Assembly: GCF_000948985.2 (NCBI RefSeq)
Contig: NZ_CP059733.1
Span: 1,798,001-1,862,000, forward strand
Source of the DNA: Thalassomonas viridans
GTDB lineage: Bacteria; Pseudomonadota; Gammaproteobacteria; Enterobacterales; Alteromonadaceae
DNA length: 64,000 nt
Direction of reading: 5' to 3'
Within the stretch, counting starts at the first letter, position 1. The number at the start of each line of letters is the position of its first letter. Shown piece by piece: positions 34,919 to 45,618 of the stretch. The notes beneath the pieces are model-generated. The model ran no database searches and had not been told where the DNA came from. It was given only the letters and a program-made list of their open reading frames with translations. Position numbers and translations under genes: made by a program.

Positions 34919-36133
34919 CTATACGGTGCGGGTGGCGCTTGCCGGTGAAATCAGCGCGGCTTTCCTGGCCGGGTAGAGCACCGCCAGCTGGCCGACCGTT
35001 ATCAGGGTGATCACTCCGAGCAGGATGAGGTCAAAACCAAGCGGTGTCATCTCAAATTTATTCACCAGCCAGTAGTTTAAAGCTATGGTGCCGATAATGC
35101 CTATGGCGATACCCAGCGCCGAGATCAGCAGGTTCTCCACCATAAAATAGCGCATCACCTGCCAGCGGGTCGCCCCCAGTGCCCGGCGGGTGCCGATTTG
35201 TTTGGTGCGGCGGTTGATGCTGAAAATGGCCAGTCCCACTATGCCGAAAGCGGTGATCAGGGTCAGGGTAGTAACTACCGTTATCAAAACCTTGTTGGTG
35301 GCATTGTGCTGGCGGTAGCTGCGCTCCCGGGTTTCTTCCATAGTGGTCAGGCGGCGGATAATGCGGCCCTTATTGCTTGTCGCCAGCATGTTTTCTATTA
35401 CCGGCATCAGCTCGTCCCGCCTGCCGGGTTCGGTGCGGATAAAGTAACGGCCGCTGCGGGTATCCATATGAAAGGGCACCAGGGCGCTGCGTTCAACGCC
35501 GCTCCAGCCGTTCCAGGGGGCCTGCAGGCTTTTGATTATGCCTATGACCTGCATCGGCTGGTTATTGCTGATGTAAACCGTACTGCCCAGCGCCGACTGC
35601 CAGTTGTCGGGAAATAAAGACTCGGCCAGGGCCCGGGTGATAATGACCTTGGCGGGCCAGGCGGATTGCGCCGGTATGCGCCACTCGATGTCCGAGGGAG
35701 CGAAGTTCTCCCCGGCGATTAATTCCAGCTCCAGGGTATTGATGGCATGATCGTCCACCATATAAATGGCGGTGCCTGTGCCGTCCTTATCCTCTCCCGG
35801 CTCGGTTTGCAGTCCGGATGACCAGCCGCCGCCGCTTAGCGGAATGGCGTTGATCTGTACCGCATCCACCACTCCCGGAGTTTTACGTATGGCATCCAGA
35901 TCGGTTTGCAGCCCCACCCGGGTGTTGTAGTCCTGGGCGAAGACGGTATTGGTTAAATAAAAGCTGTCTTGCTCATTGATGCCGCTGTCCCGCGCCATCT
36001 GCGCCTGCCGGTCATGGATCATAAAAATGGCATTCACCATGATGGTCATGGTCAGGGCTATTTGCAGGGCGATCAGCAGGGCGCCTGTTTTGTTGCGCAT
36101 CAGGGCGCGGATAATAAGTCCGGATTCTAACAT
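34919..36133 (-). CDS. MacB/FtsX-type ABC permease, operon 1, second permease
   Basis: A 404-residue permease, same length and layout as 29836-31050: N-terminal helix (GALLIALQIALTMTIMVNAI), periplasmic core, RRTKQIGTRRALGATRWQVM and three C-terminal helices. Starts 14 bp after the first permease stop. The strong conservation of helices with divergence in the periplasmic part suggests different substrates for the two copies. Confidence 0.88.
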   Translation of the reverse strand: MLESGLIIRALMRNKTGALLIALQIALTMTIMVNAIFMIHDRQAQMARDSGINEQDSFYLTNTVFAQDYNTRVGLQTDLDAIRKTPGVVDAVQINAIPLSGGGWSSGLQTEPGEDKDGTGTAIYMVDDHAINTLELELIAGENFAPSDIEWRIPAQSAWPAKVIITRALAESLFPDNWQSALGSTVYISNNQPMQVIGIIKSLQAPWNGWSGVERSALVPFHMDTRSGRYFIRTEPGRRDELMPVIENMLATSNKGRIIRRLTTMEETRERSYRQHNATNKVLITVVTTLTLITAFGIVGLAIFSINRRTKQIGTRRALGATRWQVMRYFMVENLLISALGIAIGIIGTIALNYWLVNKFEMTPLGFDLILLGVITLITVGQLAVLYPARKAALISPASATRTV

Positions 36134-36147
36134 GATAATTCCCCGCG

Positions 36148-37458
36148 TTATTGGCTCTTAAGTTGCTGTGACGGCTGGACATTGCAGGCGCGCCAGGTGG
36201 GATAGAGGCCGGCGATAACCGTTGAGGCCAGGGCAAGGGCCATGGCCAGCAGCACCATAGTGGCGTCCAGGCTGGTGAGATCTTTCATATAGCTGCCGTA
36301 CAGGGCGGCAACGCTTTGCAGGCCGAGCCAGGCGAGGATCAGGCCAAGGATACCGCCGCCGAGACCGATACAGGCGGACTCCACCAGGTACTGGTAAAAC
36401 AGGGTGGCTTTGCTGGCCCCCAGGGCCTGGCGCAAACCTATCTCCGGAGCCTTGCCGAGAAACTTGGCCAGCAGCAAACCTACGGTATTGAGCAGGCAGA
36501 CGATAAGGAACATAAAAGACATGGCCATCATCATCCTGGCGTCGTCGGCCACCACTTCCTGGTTTTCCAGCCACTGCATCACATTGCTTAAACGGTTGTC
36601 CAGCGGACGCTCAAAGCGGCCCAGTTGTTTTTGTTGTTCGACATAGGCGTTAAGGAAGCTCAGGTAGTCTTGTTGCTCCTCTTCGCTTTTGAGCTCTACC
36701 CAGAACTGGATCCAGATACACTCGGAGCGTAAAAACGCCGCCATGCCGTCGCCGCTGGGCTTCCAGCAGTTGGTGTTGCCGGAGCGGGTAATTTTTTCCC
36801 CGGCTACCAGGCTAAAGGGCACAAACAGGTCCTCGCTATCACCGAAGGGACCCGTGCTGATATCGTAATATCTGGGGGTCGGTTGCCAGGTATCTATGAC
36901 CCCGACGATTTTAAACAGGTTGCCGTCGATACGGATCAGCTCGCCGACGGAATCTTTGCCGCCGAATAAGCTGTCGTTGGTTTCCTTGTTGATCACCGCC
37001 ACCAGCTCTTTATTGGCATCCGCCTGTGCCGTCCAGGCGCCGCCATAGATAAAGGGTACGTTGAACATGGCGAAAAAATCCGCGCTGTTGGCCCGGGCGC
37101 TGACGGTGATCGGTAGCTGCTCCGGATCCTGGGGTTCGATTACCGCAAAAGCCTGGGAAGAGATGCTCTGGCGGAAGGCTTTTTGCGCCTTAAATAAATT
37201 CGTGGCGTCGGTATAGGTCATCTGGTCGGGGGGATTTTGCCCTTCGTCGAAGGGATCGTTGGCATCCCAACTGTCGAGCTGTACATAAAAAAGCTGTTCG
37301 CTTTTTTCCGGAATAGGGTTGGCGGACATCATATAATTGACTGTCACTGTGGTCATGGCGGTGCCGATCCCCAGGCCTATGGCGGTGACCATGATAAGGC
37401 TGAGTCCCCAGTGTCTGCGTATGCTGATGGCGGCGAGGCGCAAATAATAACTAAACAT
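36148..37458 (-). CDS. MacB/FtsX-type ABC permease, operon 1, first permease
   Basis: A 436-residue permease with N-terminal helix (SIRRHWGLSLIMVTAIGLGI) and FtsX end (PEIGLRQALGASKATLFYQY). Paralogue of 31111-32424. Preceded by its ATPase with a 14-bp gap. Confidence 0.88.
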   Translation of the reverse strand: MFSYYLRLAAISIRRHWGLSLIMVTAIGLGIGTAMTTVTVNYMMSANPIPEKSEQLFYVQLDSWDANDPFDEGQNPPDQMTYTDATNLFKAQKAFRQSISSQAFAVIEPQDPEQLPITVSARANSADFFAMFNVPFIYGGAWTAQADANKELVAVINKETNDSLFGGKDSVGELIRIDGNLFKIVGVIDTWQPTPRYYDISTGPFGDSEDLFVPFSLVAGEKITRSGNTNCWKPSGDGMAAFLRSECIWIQFWVELKSEEEQQDYLSFLNAYVEQQKQLGRFERPLDNRLSNVMQWLENQEVVADDARMMMAMSFMFLIVCLLNTVGLLLAKFLGKAPEIGLRQALGASKATLFYQYLVESACIGLGGGILGLILAWLGLQSVAALYGSYMKDLTSLDATMVLLAMALALASTVIAGLYPTWRACNVQPSQQLKSQ

Positions 37459-37472
37459 GCTTGCTCTCCCGG

Positions 37473-38165
37473 TTAGGCGATGGCTTTGTGGCCGAAGGCG
37501 GCAGGTTCGTTCACCCGGCCGTCTTTTACCTGTATGGTGCGGCCGCTGCGCTGTGCCAGCGCGCTGTCGTGGGTCACCATGATAATGGTGGTGCCTTGTT
37601 TGTTGATGTCTTCAAGCAGGCTCATCACCCCCTGGGCCATTTCCGTATCCAGGTTGCCTGTGGGTTCATCCGCCAGCAAGAACCTGGGATCGGTTGCCAG
37701 CGCCCGGGCAATGGCCACCCTTTGCTGCTGGCCGCCGGAGAGCTGGCTAGGTAAGTGTTTCATACGCGAGGCCAGGCCGACCCGTTCCAGGTTCTGCTCG
37801 ATGCGGCGCTTGCGCTCTTTGGCGTTAAAGCCCCGGTAGCGCAGCGGTACGTCGACATTGTCATAGAGGTTGAGGTCCGCTATCAGGTTAAAGCCCTGGA
37901 AGATAAAACCGATTTTTTCATTCCTGAAACGGGAGCGGCCGTTGTCGTTTAACTTGCCGACATCTTCGCCGTCGAGCAGGAACTCGCCGCTGGTATAGGT
38001 TTCCAGCAGGCCGGCTATGTTTAAAAAGGTGGTTTTGCCCGAGCCGGACGGCCCGGTGACGCTGAGGAAGTCCCCTTCGTTCACTTCAAGGTTAAAGTCC
38101 CGCAGCGCATGGGTCTGGACATCCGAAGTCTGGAATACTTTGCAGATATTTTTCATGGTGAGCAT
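37473..38165 (-). CDS. ABC transporter ATPase, operon 1
   Basis: A 230-residue ATPase with Walker A GPSGSGKTTFLN, LSGGQQQRVAIARAL and FLLADEPTGNLD. Paralogue of 32489-33181. It energises the permease pair downstream. Confidence 0.93.
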   Translation of the reverse strand: MLTMKNICKVFQTSDVQTHALRDFNLEVNEGDFLSVTGPSGSGKTTFLNIAGLLETYTSGEFLLDGEDVGKLNDNGRSRFRNEKIGFIFQGFNLIADLNLYDNVDVPLRYRGFNAKERKRRIEQNLERVGLASRMKHLPSQLSGGQQQRVAIARALATDPRFLLADEPTGNLDTEMAQGVMSLLEDINKQGTTIIMVTHDSALAQRSGRTIQVKDGRVNEPAAFGHKAIA

Positions 38166-38283
38166 AATCTTGTTCCCTTTTTTTAGGTATAGCTTAGGTA
38201 TGGCTTAGGTATGACTTATCCGGCAGGCCCTGTGCTGTCAGCAGGCCCGCTGTCGTTTTTTTAATTGTTGAATTAGAGGGGAG

Positions 38284-39561
38284 CTACCGGCTCAGCAGCA
38301 CCTGCTCCGCGGATTTAAAGATATCTGTGCCTGAGATAATGATTTGATCCCCCTCGTTTAGGCCTTTGAGGATTTCTATCCGGGATAAACTGCGCCCGCC
38401 TGTGACTATGGGCGTTTTTTGCGCCAGGCCGTCGCTGACCCGATAGGCAAACTTACCGCCGCCGCTTTCGATAAACTGTCCGCGCGGCACCTGTAGGATC
38501 TGCTCTTTATGATCCAGTATGATTTGCGTGGTCAGGCGCTGGTTCTGGCGCAAGCTGCTTGGGGTTTCATGGGTAAAGCGCACCCGCCCGGTGACCTGAT
38601 TATTCATGATTTCGGGGGAAATCGTCACCAGGCGGGCGCGGTAACTCTGCTGTTCGAAATTAACGGATACGTCCATGCCTATGGCCAGGTCGTCGGCGTA
38701 ACTTTCGGGGATCTCCAATTCCACCTCATACTGGGATAAATCCACCACCGTCAGGATAGGCTGGTTTTTGCTTAAGAAGGTTTTGTTGTCTGTGCTCAGG
38801 TTGCCTATGATGCCGTCCACCGGCGAGGTGATGGACAGGGCGTCCACCTGGCGCTGCAAGTCTGCAATCAAGAGCTTTTGTCGCTGGATATCCAGCGCCA
38901 GCGACTTGCTGTCGAAGGTCAGGCTTTCAATGTTCAGCTCGGCATCCTGCACCGCGTGTTTGTGCTGCAGGCTGGCGTTTTGCAGCTCGTCCTGGGCCTT
39001 TTCGTAATCTATCTGGCTGATGGCGTTTTTTTCAAAACCCTGGTCGGCGCGGCGCTTTTCCCGTTTGGCGGTGATAAGTTTGACATTGGCCAGGTCTACC
39101 GCCTTCTGGTCCATCAGTTCCTGTTTTTTGGCCTGGATTTGCTGGCGCTCAAAGTCCGATTGCAAACCTTCCAGTATCGCCTGCTGCTGTGACAAGCTGT
39201 TGGTCAGCTCAGGGCTGTCCAGCCGGGCCAATACCTGGCCTTTAGTGACTTCATGGCCGGCTTCTATTTCCAGCGTGATGGTGCCGTCTGCCGGGCTGTA
39301 AACCGTCGGGCTGACCGCGGCAATGACACGTCCCTGCACCGAAATATCCCGGGTAAAATCCCCGCGGGTGACAGTGGCTATCCTGACCCGGTCAAGGGCA
39401 ACGGAAGTTTGCGCCTGGCTCCAGCGACGGGCCTCAGGCGCCACCTGCCAGATCAGGGCAAGCAGCACTAAAGTGCTGCCGCTGATGATCAATGCCGGCT
39501 TTAACCGGTTTTTCTTGGGCGCGATCTTGATATCCTGATCGCTGGTATCTCTTATGGTCAT
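38284..39561 (-). CDS. HlyD-family periplasmic adaptor, operon 1
   Basis: A 425-residue membrane-fusion protein of the same length as the operon 2 copy. Signal-anchor (PALIISGSTLVLLALIWQVA), lipoyl halves (VYSPADGTITLEIEAGHEVT; ITSPVDGIIGNLS) and a coiled coil between them. First gene of operon 1. No outer-membrane partner gene follows, so a TolC from elsewhere is expected. Confidence 0.9.
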   Translation of the reverse strand: MTIRDTSDQDIKIAPKKNRLKPALIISGSTLVLLALIWQVAPEARRWSQAQTSVALDRVRIATVTRGDFTRDISVQGRVIAAVSPTVYSPADGTITLEIEAGHEVTKGQVLARLDSPELTNSLSQQQAILEGLQSDFERQQIQAKKQELMDQKAVDLANVKLITAKREKRRADQGFEKNAISQIDYEKAQDELQNASLQHKHAVQDAELNIESLTFDSKSLALDIQRQKLLIADLQRQVDALSITSPVDGIIGNLSTDNKTFLSKNQPILTVVDLSQYEVELEIPESYADDLAIGMDVSVNFEQQSYRARLVTISPEIMNNQVTGRVRFTHETPSSLRQNQRLTTQIILDHKEQILQVPRGQFIESGGGKFAYRVSDGLAQKTPIVTGGRSLSRIEILKGLNEGDQIIISGTDIFKSAEQVLLSR

Positions 39562-39650
39562 GAATTTTCCCCCGATGTTTCCTCTTAAGTCGGGAGGTGG
39601 GGAAAAAAGGTTTAAAAAAATGAAAATATTTATTGGTTTTTAAACGAAAG

Positions 39651-39677
39651 CCCGAGCGGGCAGGGCTCAGGCTTTGC
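39651..39677 (-). terminator. Terminator of the miaB-lnt operon
   Basis: On the minus strand AAAGCCTGAGC and GCTCGGGCTTT pair with one wobble around CCTGCCC, 16 bp after the lnt stop, followed by an AT-rich run. Confidence 0.65.
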
Positions 39678-39692
39678 TATCAGAATTTATTA

Positions 39693-41273
39693 TCAGGCGG
39701 CAGGAGGAGGGAACAGTTTTTCCTGGCGCTGCGCCGAGAACTTGCTGAAACCGAAATAAATCAGCAGCGACAGCAGCGGCAGCAGGTATTGCAGGTATCT
39801 GCCCCATTGGCTGTAGGGGGTAAAGCCTTGCTGCAGCTTTATTTCATCCCGCAGTACCGCTTCCTCAAACTGGGGAATGCGGCTGGTGATCTTGCCTCTG
39901 TGGTCTACCGTTGCCGTGATGCCGTTGTTGGTGGAGCGCAGCACAGGGCGGCCAAATTCCAGCGCCCGCATCCGGGCGATTTCCAGGTGTTGATGCGGGC
40001 CATGGGAGTCGCCGAACCAGGCGTCGTTGCTGACCGTTAAGATCATATCCGTGTCCCGGGTCAGGTTGGCGGCAAGCTGGTGGGGGAAGGCTATTTCAAA
40101 ACAGATCAGCGGCAATAAATCCAGCCCCTGGGCCACCAGGTTTGGCTGCACATAACTGCCGCGGCTGAACGATGACATCGGCAGGTTAAACAGCGGCGCC
40201 AGCGGCCTGAGTATTTCCTGGAAAGGCACGAACTCCCCTATGGGCAGCAGGTGGTTTTTATAATAGCGGTTGGCGTTGTTGTAGTAATAACTGCCCTGTT
40301 GGTCTTCCGGCTGTTTCTTACCCAGCACTATCAGGCTGTTGAAATAGGTTCTGGCTTCAAAATTATAATTGATGATGCCGGTGATAATAGTGCTGTTGTT
40401 CAGCGCCGCCCCCTGGTTAGCGAGGTCGAGGAAGTCCTGGGCGGTGGACTCTATCGCCGGCACCGCAGATTCCGGCCAGATGATAATATCGGCGTCGTAG
40501 TTTTTCTCGGTGAGATCCAGGAATTTGAGCATGCTCGGCCATTCCTGCTCCGGCAGCCATTTCAGCTCCTGTTTGATATTGGCCTGCACCAGGGCGACTT
40601 TTATGCTTTTACCCGCAGGGGTAACCCAGGTTTGCTGGCTTAAGGCAAAGCCGGTTGCCGCCAGCACTGCCAGCAGGGCCAGGTGCCTTTTGATTTGTAC
40701 TTTGCGGCTTAGCTGCAGCAGGGCGATGCTTAAACACAGCATAACAAAGGTAATGCCGGTTTCGCCTATAACCGGGGCAAAGGTCGCCAGCGGGCTGTCT
40801 ATCTGGCTGTAACCCAGGGATAACCAGGGAAAGCCGGTGAGCATCACGCTGCGCAGGGATTCGGCGATAAGCCACAGCGGCGGCAGCAGCCATAGGGAGA
40901 ACTGCTGCTCGCGGGTAAGCCTGGCGGACAAATAACAGCTTAATGCCGGGTACAGGGCCAGGTAGCTGCACAGCAGCAGCATCAGCAGCAGGGAAACCAC
41001 CAGCGGCAGGCCGCCGAACTGGTCTATGCTGACATGCACCCAGCTGATGCCCGAGATAAACCAGCCGAGGCCGAAAATAAAGCCTTGTTTAGCGCTGTCT
41101 CTGGCGCTGCGGCCCGCCATAAGGCGAAGCCAGGCGGCAGGGATTAAAATTGCCAGGTACCAGAGGGAGAAGGGGGCGTAAGCCAGTACCAGGCCCAGTC
41201 CTGCAAGGAAGCTGAGCCAGTTGGTTTTATTCTTTAAATTGGCCAGCAGGCGCTGGCCGAAACGTTTGAGCAT
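39693..41273 (-). CDS. lnt: Apolipoprotein N-acyltransferase
   Basis: A 526-residue inner-membrane enzyme: six or so N-terminal helices, then a nitrilase domain with the catalytic Glu in IIWPESAVPAIE, Lys in YYKNHLLPIGEFVPF and Cys in LPLICFEIAFPH. It adds the third acyl chain to lipoproteins. Last gene of the conserved miaB-ybeZ-ybeY-corC-lnt operon; starts 6 bp after the corC stop. Confidence 0.96.
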   Translation of the reverse strand: MLKRFGQRLLANLKNKTNWLSFLAGLGLVLAYAPFSLWYLAILIPAAWLRLMAGRSARDSAKQGFIFGLGWFISGISWVHVSIDQFGGLPLVVSLLLMLLLCSYLALYPALSCYLSARLTREQQFSLWLLPPLWLIAESLRSVMLTGFPWLSLGYSQIDSPLATFAPVIGETGITFVMLCLSIALLQLSRKVQIKRHLALLAVLAATGFALSQQTWVTPAGKSIKVALVQANIKQELKWLPEQEWPSMLKFLDLTEKNYDADIIIWPESAVPAIESTAQDFLDLANQGAALNNSTIITGIINYNFEARTYFNSLIVLGKKQPEDQQGSYYYNNANRYYKNHLLPIGEFVPFQEILRPLAPLFNLPMSSFSRGSYVQPNLVAQGLDLLPLICFEIAFPHQLAANLTRDTDMILTVSNDAWFGDSHGPHQHLEIARMRALEFGRPVLRSTNNGITATVDHRGKITSRIPQFEEAVLRDEIKLQQGFTPYSQWGRYLQYLLPLLSLLIYFGFSKFSAQRQEKLFPPPAA

Positions 41274-41279
41274 GAGGTG

Positions 41280-42158
41280 TTAATCGGTTACTTTGCCTGT
41301 AACTACATGGTCTTTGGGTAAGGTCACCTGCAACACCTGCAAACGACGTTTGTCGGAAGAGATCACTTTAAACTCGAAATTGTTTATGGTGATGGTCTCG
41401 CCTTTTTTCGGCATATGGCCGAATTCGTGGATTACCACGCCGCCTATGGTATCGGCAGACTCTTCGTTAAACTGGCAGTTAAAATAGTCGTTAAAGTCGG
41501 CCAGTTCGGTCAGCGACTTCAGCTGGTAAACATTACCGGCCAGATGTTTGATATCTTCTTCGATTTCATCATCGGTTTCGTCTTCGATTTCACCGACGAT
41601 AAGTTCCAGGATATCTTCGATGGTGACCAGGCCGGACACCCCGCCGTATTCGTCTACGACCACCGCCATATGGTAGCGCTGGGAGCGGAAATCTTTCAGC
41701 AGCGGTTCTACTTTTTTGCTTTCGGGGATGATAATCGCCGGACGGATAATCGACTTAAGGCTGAATTCGCCTTCCTGCTGGTTAAAACCGTAGGAAAGCA
41801 GATCTTTGGCCAACAGTACGCCGTCGATATGATCCAGGTCTTCGCTGGTCACCGGAAAACGGGAATGGCCGGATTCCAGTATGATAGGTAAGAATTCCTC
41901 CAGCGGCAGGTTGATATCTATGGTTACCATGTGCGAGCGCGGCACCATAATATCCCGTACCCGCATTTCGGATACTTCCAGAACACCTTCGATCATCTGC
42001 TTGGTTTCTGGTTTGATTAAATCCCGGCCTTCGGCATCATTCAATACTTCGACCAGTTCTTCTTTATTCTGCGGCTCTCCGGTAAATACCTGGACTATTT
42101 TGTCCAAAAACGATTTGTTGGTAGAGCCGTTACTAGAGTGGGGGTTGTCTTCGCTCAT
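41280..42158 (-). CDS. corC: CorC/HlyC family CBS-domain protein
   Basis: A 292-residue cytosolic protein (YbeX type): two CBS domains starting around VRDIMVPRSHMVTIDIN and including MAVVVDEYGGVSGLVTIEDI, then a CorC/HlyC transporter-associated domain. Linked to Mg2+/Co2+ homeostasis and ribosome biogenesis in E. coli. Its place before lnt is conserved. Confidence 0.95.
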   Translation of the reverse strand: MSEDNPHSSNGSTNKSFLDKIVQVFTGEPQNKEELVEVLNDAEGRDLIKPETKQMIEGVLEVSEMRVRDIMVPRSHMVTIDINLPLEEFLPIILESGHSRFPVTSEDLDHIDGVLLAKDLLSYGFNQQEGEFSLKSIIRPAIIIPESKKVEPLLKDFRSQRYHMAVVVDEYGGVSGLVTIEDILELIVGEIEDETDDEIEEDIKHLAGNVYQLKSLTELADFNDYFNCQFNEESADTIGGVVIHEFGHMPKKGETITINNFEFKVISSDKRRLQVLQVTLPKDHVVTGKVTD

Positions 42159-42183
42159 AGAGCTTGTTTATTTCCTGTGTAAA

Positions 42184-42639
42184 TTAAAGTGACTCGTACG
42201 GATTGTTAAAACCCAATTCCGCCAGAATTTCTGTTTCGAGTGATTCCATTTCAATTGCTTCATTGTCGTTTATATGATCATAACCCAACAAATGCAAGCA
42301 TCCGTGTGTAACCATATGTGCCCAATGGGCGCTTAAGGTTTTATTTTGCTCCTGTGCCTCGGTGCGCACTACGTCGCTGCAAATCACCAGGTCGCCGAGC
42401 AAATTAAGTTCTATGCCTTCCGGCACCTCGAACGGGAAAGACAAGACGTTAGTGGGTTTGTCTTTGCCGCGGTAGGTGTGGTTTAACTCCCGGCTTTCTT
42501 CGCTGCCGACCACGCGTATGGTCAGCTCAAAGTCTTTGTTAAAACGGCCGAGGATTTGGTTAACCCAAAGCTGGAAGTCTTCCTGCGGTGGAATATCTTG
42601 TGCTTCGCATGCCAGCTGCAAATCAAGTTCAATGCTCAT
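42184..42639 (-). CDS. ybeY: Endoribonuclease YbeY (rRNA maturation)
   Basis: A 151-residue metalloprotein with the zinc motif [11 protein letters not shown] near the C-terminus and the conserved [19 protein letters not shown]. Needed for 16S rRNA 3'-end maturation and ribosome quality control. The frame is open upstream, but ATG 42639 gives the usual length (E. coli 155) and overlaps the end of ybeZ by 11 bp. Confidence 0.95.
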   Translation of the reverse strand: MSIELDLQLACEAQDIPPQEDFQLWVNQILGRFNKDFELTIRVVGSEESRELNHTYRGKDKPTNVLSFPFEVPEGIELNLLGDLVICSDVVRTEAQEQNKTLSAHWAHMVTHGCLHLLGYDHINDNEAIEMESLETEILAELGFNNPYESL

Positions 42640-43780
42640 CGGCTTTTCCTGATTCGCTGGCACTTGTCGGTGCAGGCATTGGCGCAGGTGTTGTCGCAGG
42701 CGCCGGCTGGGCCGCCTGCATGGCAGCGGCCTGGGCTTCCTGGCGTTGCTGCTCTTTTTTCTCTTGCTTGAGCTTATTGGCCTTTTGGTCAAACTTGTCG
42801 TAGGCGTCGACGATGCGGGCCACTACCGGGTGGCGTACCACGTCTTTTGCCTGGAAAAAGCTGAAGCTGATGCCAGGGATGTCCTGCAATACCTCGATGG
42901 CGTGGCGCAAACCTGAACGCTGGCCGCGGGGCAGATCCACCTGGGTGATGTCGCCGGTGAGCACGGCGCGGGAATTAAAGCCGATACGGGTTAAGAACAT
43001 TTTCATCTGCTCTATGGTGGTGTTTTGGCTTTCGTCGAGAATAATAAAGGCGTCGTTGAGGGTACGGCCGCGCATATAGGCGAGCGGGGCGATTTCAATG
43101 ACATTGCGCTCGATAAGCTTTTCAACCTTTTCAAAACCTAACATTTCAAACAAGGCGTCGTACAGGGGGCGCAGGTAAGGGTCGACCTTTTGCGACAAGT
43201 CGCCGGGCAGGAAACCGAGTTTTTCACCGGCTTCAACCGCAGGGCGGGTCAGCAGGATACGGCGCACTTCCTGGCGTTCCAGGGCTTCCACGGCGCAGGC
43301 CACCGCCAGGTAGGTTTTACCTGTACCCGCTACCCCGATACCAAAGCTGATGTCGTTGGTAAGCACGTTGTGCACATAGCTTTGCTGGTTTTTGTTGCGG
43401 GGTTTGATCACGCCGCGTTTGGTTTTAATGGTGACCATTTTGTCGAAGTCGGGATCTGTGGTTTCCGGCTCCTGCTCCAGCACTTTGGCTTCCAGGATCG
43501 CCAGATGCACCATTTCCGGGGTAACCGGTTTGCTCTGGCCTTTTACCGGGGCGGTTTCGACATATAGGTCTTTGAGCAGGCTGATGGCCGCTTCGCTGTT
43601 GGTTTCTTTGCCGACGACAGTGAACTGGTTGCCGCGGTAGCTGATTTCCACGCCGAGACGGCGCTCTATGGTTTTGAGGTTGTCGTCCATAGGGCCGGAT
43701 AAACTTGCCTGACGGTGGTTATCTACTGGCTCTAAAACGAACTGAAAACTGCTGTTTTTGCTCAATGCAATATTATCCAT
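42629..43780 (-). CDS. ybeZ: PhoH-like ATPase
   Basis: A 383-residue ATPase with a KH-like N-terminus and Walker [14 protein letters not shown], then [20 protein letters not shown] and [20 protein letters not shown], the YbeZ signature. It cooperates with YbeY in RNA metabolism. The C-terminal tail is Gln/Ala/Pro-rich and longer than in E. coli. A GTG at 43798 is another possible start; ATG 43780 aligns better with homologues. Confidence 0.95.
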   Translation of the reverse strand: MDNIALSKNSSFQFVLEPVDNHRQASLSGPMDDNLKTIERRLGVEISYRGNQFTVVGKETNSEAAISLLKDLYVETAPVKGQSKPVTPEMVHLAILEAKVLEQEPETTDPDFDKMVTIKTKRGVIKPRNKNQQSYVHNVLTNDISFGIGVAGTGKTYLAVACAVEALERQEVRRILLTRPAVEAGEKLGFLPGDLSQKVDPYLRPLYDALFEMLGFEKVEKLIERNVIEIAPLAYMRGRTLNDAFIILDESQNTTIEQMKMFLTRIGFNSRAVLTGDITQVDLPRGQRSGLRHAIEVLQDIPGISFSFFQAKDVVRHPVVARIVDAYDKFDQKANKLKQEKKEQQRQEAQAAAMQAAQPAPATTPAPMPAPTSASESGKADEH

Positions 43781-43833
43781 GTAAGTGTTTGCCGGCACCT
43801 GTTATGGCGTGCCGGCATCGGTTATCTGCAGTC

Positions 43834-45279
43834 CTAAGGGGTGAACGTACTCACGCCCAGGCTGTCAGGTGCTTCGCTGTTATTCGTACTATGGTGGTTG
43901 TTGGCCAGAATATCGGCCGGCGAATGGGCGATACGCAGGCCCATTTCGCTTTCTTCACGCACCAGCTCGCCGCGTAATGAGTTGGCGTAAACGTCGGTAA
44001 TTTTCACGTCAACAAACTGGCCGATCACCGTATGCGGGGCAACAAAGTTGACGATACGGTTGTTTTCGGTACGGCCGCGCAGTTCCATAGGGTTCTTCTT
44101 CGAGGGCCCTTCCACCAGGATACGCTGCTCTGTGCCTAACATCTGGCGGGCAATGCGCAGCGCCTGCTGGTTGATCCTGTCTTGCAGGATATGCAGTCTT
44201 TGCTTTTTGGTTTCATCCGAGATGTCGTCGGGTAAATCTGCCGCCGGTGTTCCCGGACGCGCGCTGTAGATAAAGCTGAAACTTAAGTCGAAATCGATGG
44301 CTTTGATGAGATCCATAGTGGCCTGGAAATCTTCGTCGGTTTCACCCGGGAAGCCGACGATAAAGTCAGACGACATGCACAGGTCAGGGCGGATCTTACG
44401 CAGGCGGCGGATCTGCGACTTATATTCCAGTGCGGTATGGCCGCGCTTCATCTGGGTAAGAATGCGGTCGGCGCCGGTTTGTACCGGCAGGTGCAAATGG
44501 TTCACCAGCTCAGGTACGTCGGCATAGGCTTCGATGATGTCGTCGGTAAATTCTACCGGGTGCGAGGTGGTGTAGCGGATACGGTCGATGCCGTCGATTG
44601 ACGCCACTAAACGCAATAACTCGGAAAAACGGCAAACGCTGCCGTCGTGAGACTCGCCGCGGTAGGCGTTAACGTTCTGGCCCAGCAGGTTAACTTCGCG
44701 CACCCCTTGCTCGGCCAGCTGGGCGATTTCATATAATACATCGTCAAGCGGGCGGCTGACTTCTTCGCCGCGGGTATAAGGCACTACGCAGAAAGTACAG
44801 TATTTGCTGCAACCTTCCATAATGGAAACGAAGGCGGTAGGGCCTTCGGCTTTCGGCTCCGGCAGGCGGTCGAATTTTTCGATTTCAGGGAAGCTGACAT
44901 CCACTACCGGGTTTTTCTCGCCGGTAACCTGTTGGATCATTTCCGGCAGGCGGTGCAGGGTTTGCGGACCGAATACCATGTCAACAAAAGGCGCGCGCTG
45001 GCGGATGGCGTCGCCTTCCTGGGAAGCAACACAGCCACCGACACCGATAAGCAGGTCAGGGTTGGTTTTTTTCAGCTCTTTCCAGCGGCCTAACTGATGG
45101 AAAACTTTTTCCTGGGCCTTTTCACGGATAGAACAAGTATTAAGCAGGATAACGTCGGCGTCTTCCGCTTCTTCAGCCAACTCAAAGCCGTGGGTTGAGT
45201 CTAACAGTTCCGCCATCTTTTGCGAGTCGTACTCGTTCATCTGACAGCCCCAGGTTTTGATATACAGCTTTTTACTCAT
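43834..45279 (-). CDS. miaB: tRNA-2-methylthio-N6-dimethylallyladenosine synthase
   Basis: A 481-residue radical-SAM methylthiotransferase. N-terminal UPF0004 domain ([17 protein letters not shown], Cys for the second Fe-S cluster), radical SAM motif [16 protein letters not shown] (CxxxCxxC) and C-terminal TRAM domain. It methylthiolates i6A37 in tRNAs. ATG 45279 begins the conserved [11 protein letters not shown]; the frame extends 10 codons further. First gene of the operon. Confidence 0.97.
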   Translation of the reverse strand: MSKKLYIKTWGCQMNEYDSQKMAELLDSTHGFELAEEAEDADVILLNTCSIREKAQEKVFHQLGRWKELKKTNPDLLIGVGGCVASQEGDAIRQRAPFVDMVFGPQTLHRLPEMIQQVTGEKNPVVDVSFPEIEKFDRLPEPKAEGPTAFVSIMEGCSKYCTFCVVPYTRGEEVSRPLDDVLYEIAQLAEQGVREVNLLGQNVNAYRGESHDGSVCRFSELLRLVASIDGIDRIRYTTSHPVEFTDDIIEAYADVPELVNHLHLPVQTGADRILTQMKRGHTALEYKSQIRRLRKIRPDLCMSSDFIVGFPGETDEDFQATMDLIKAIDFDLSFSFIYSARPGTPAADLPDDISDETKKQRLHILQDRINQQALRIARQMLGTEQRILVEGPSKKNPMELRGRTENNRIVNFVAPHTVIGQFVDVKITDVYANSLRGELVREESEMGLRIAHSPADILANNHHSTNNSEAPDSLGVSTFTP

Positions 45280-45618
45280 TAACTTCTTGCCTAAAAATTC
45301 AACAGCCAATTTAAATGGAGCGATATTTTACTCTTTCTTTTTCGGCGAAGCCAGTATAGAGCGCATTCTCTTGGCTATTAATTATCACCCGGGGGGAATT
45401 CTCATAAGAAAACTAACAGGTTAGCGTGGTTTTGGGCCGGTGGCTACATACAAAATTAATTACAATAAGGTTATGTTAGGGTTATTTTTGATGGAACTGC
45501 TTTGTACTGGCTTTTATTGTGGCAGGGTTTAGTACCGTTTCTGGATATTTACAGTGACAGACTTTAAATTTCAGCGTTCAAATTACTGATAAATTTATAG
45601 CTTTTGCTGTTACAACCG
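45280..45618. other. Region upstream of miaB, left edge of accessory block
   Basis: About 340 bp with no gene. It holds the miaB promoter region and ends at the left inverted repeat of the IS1634 element. In E. coli ubiF would lie here; instead 16 kb of accessory DNA follow. Confidence 0.6.
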
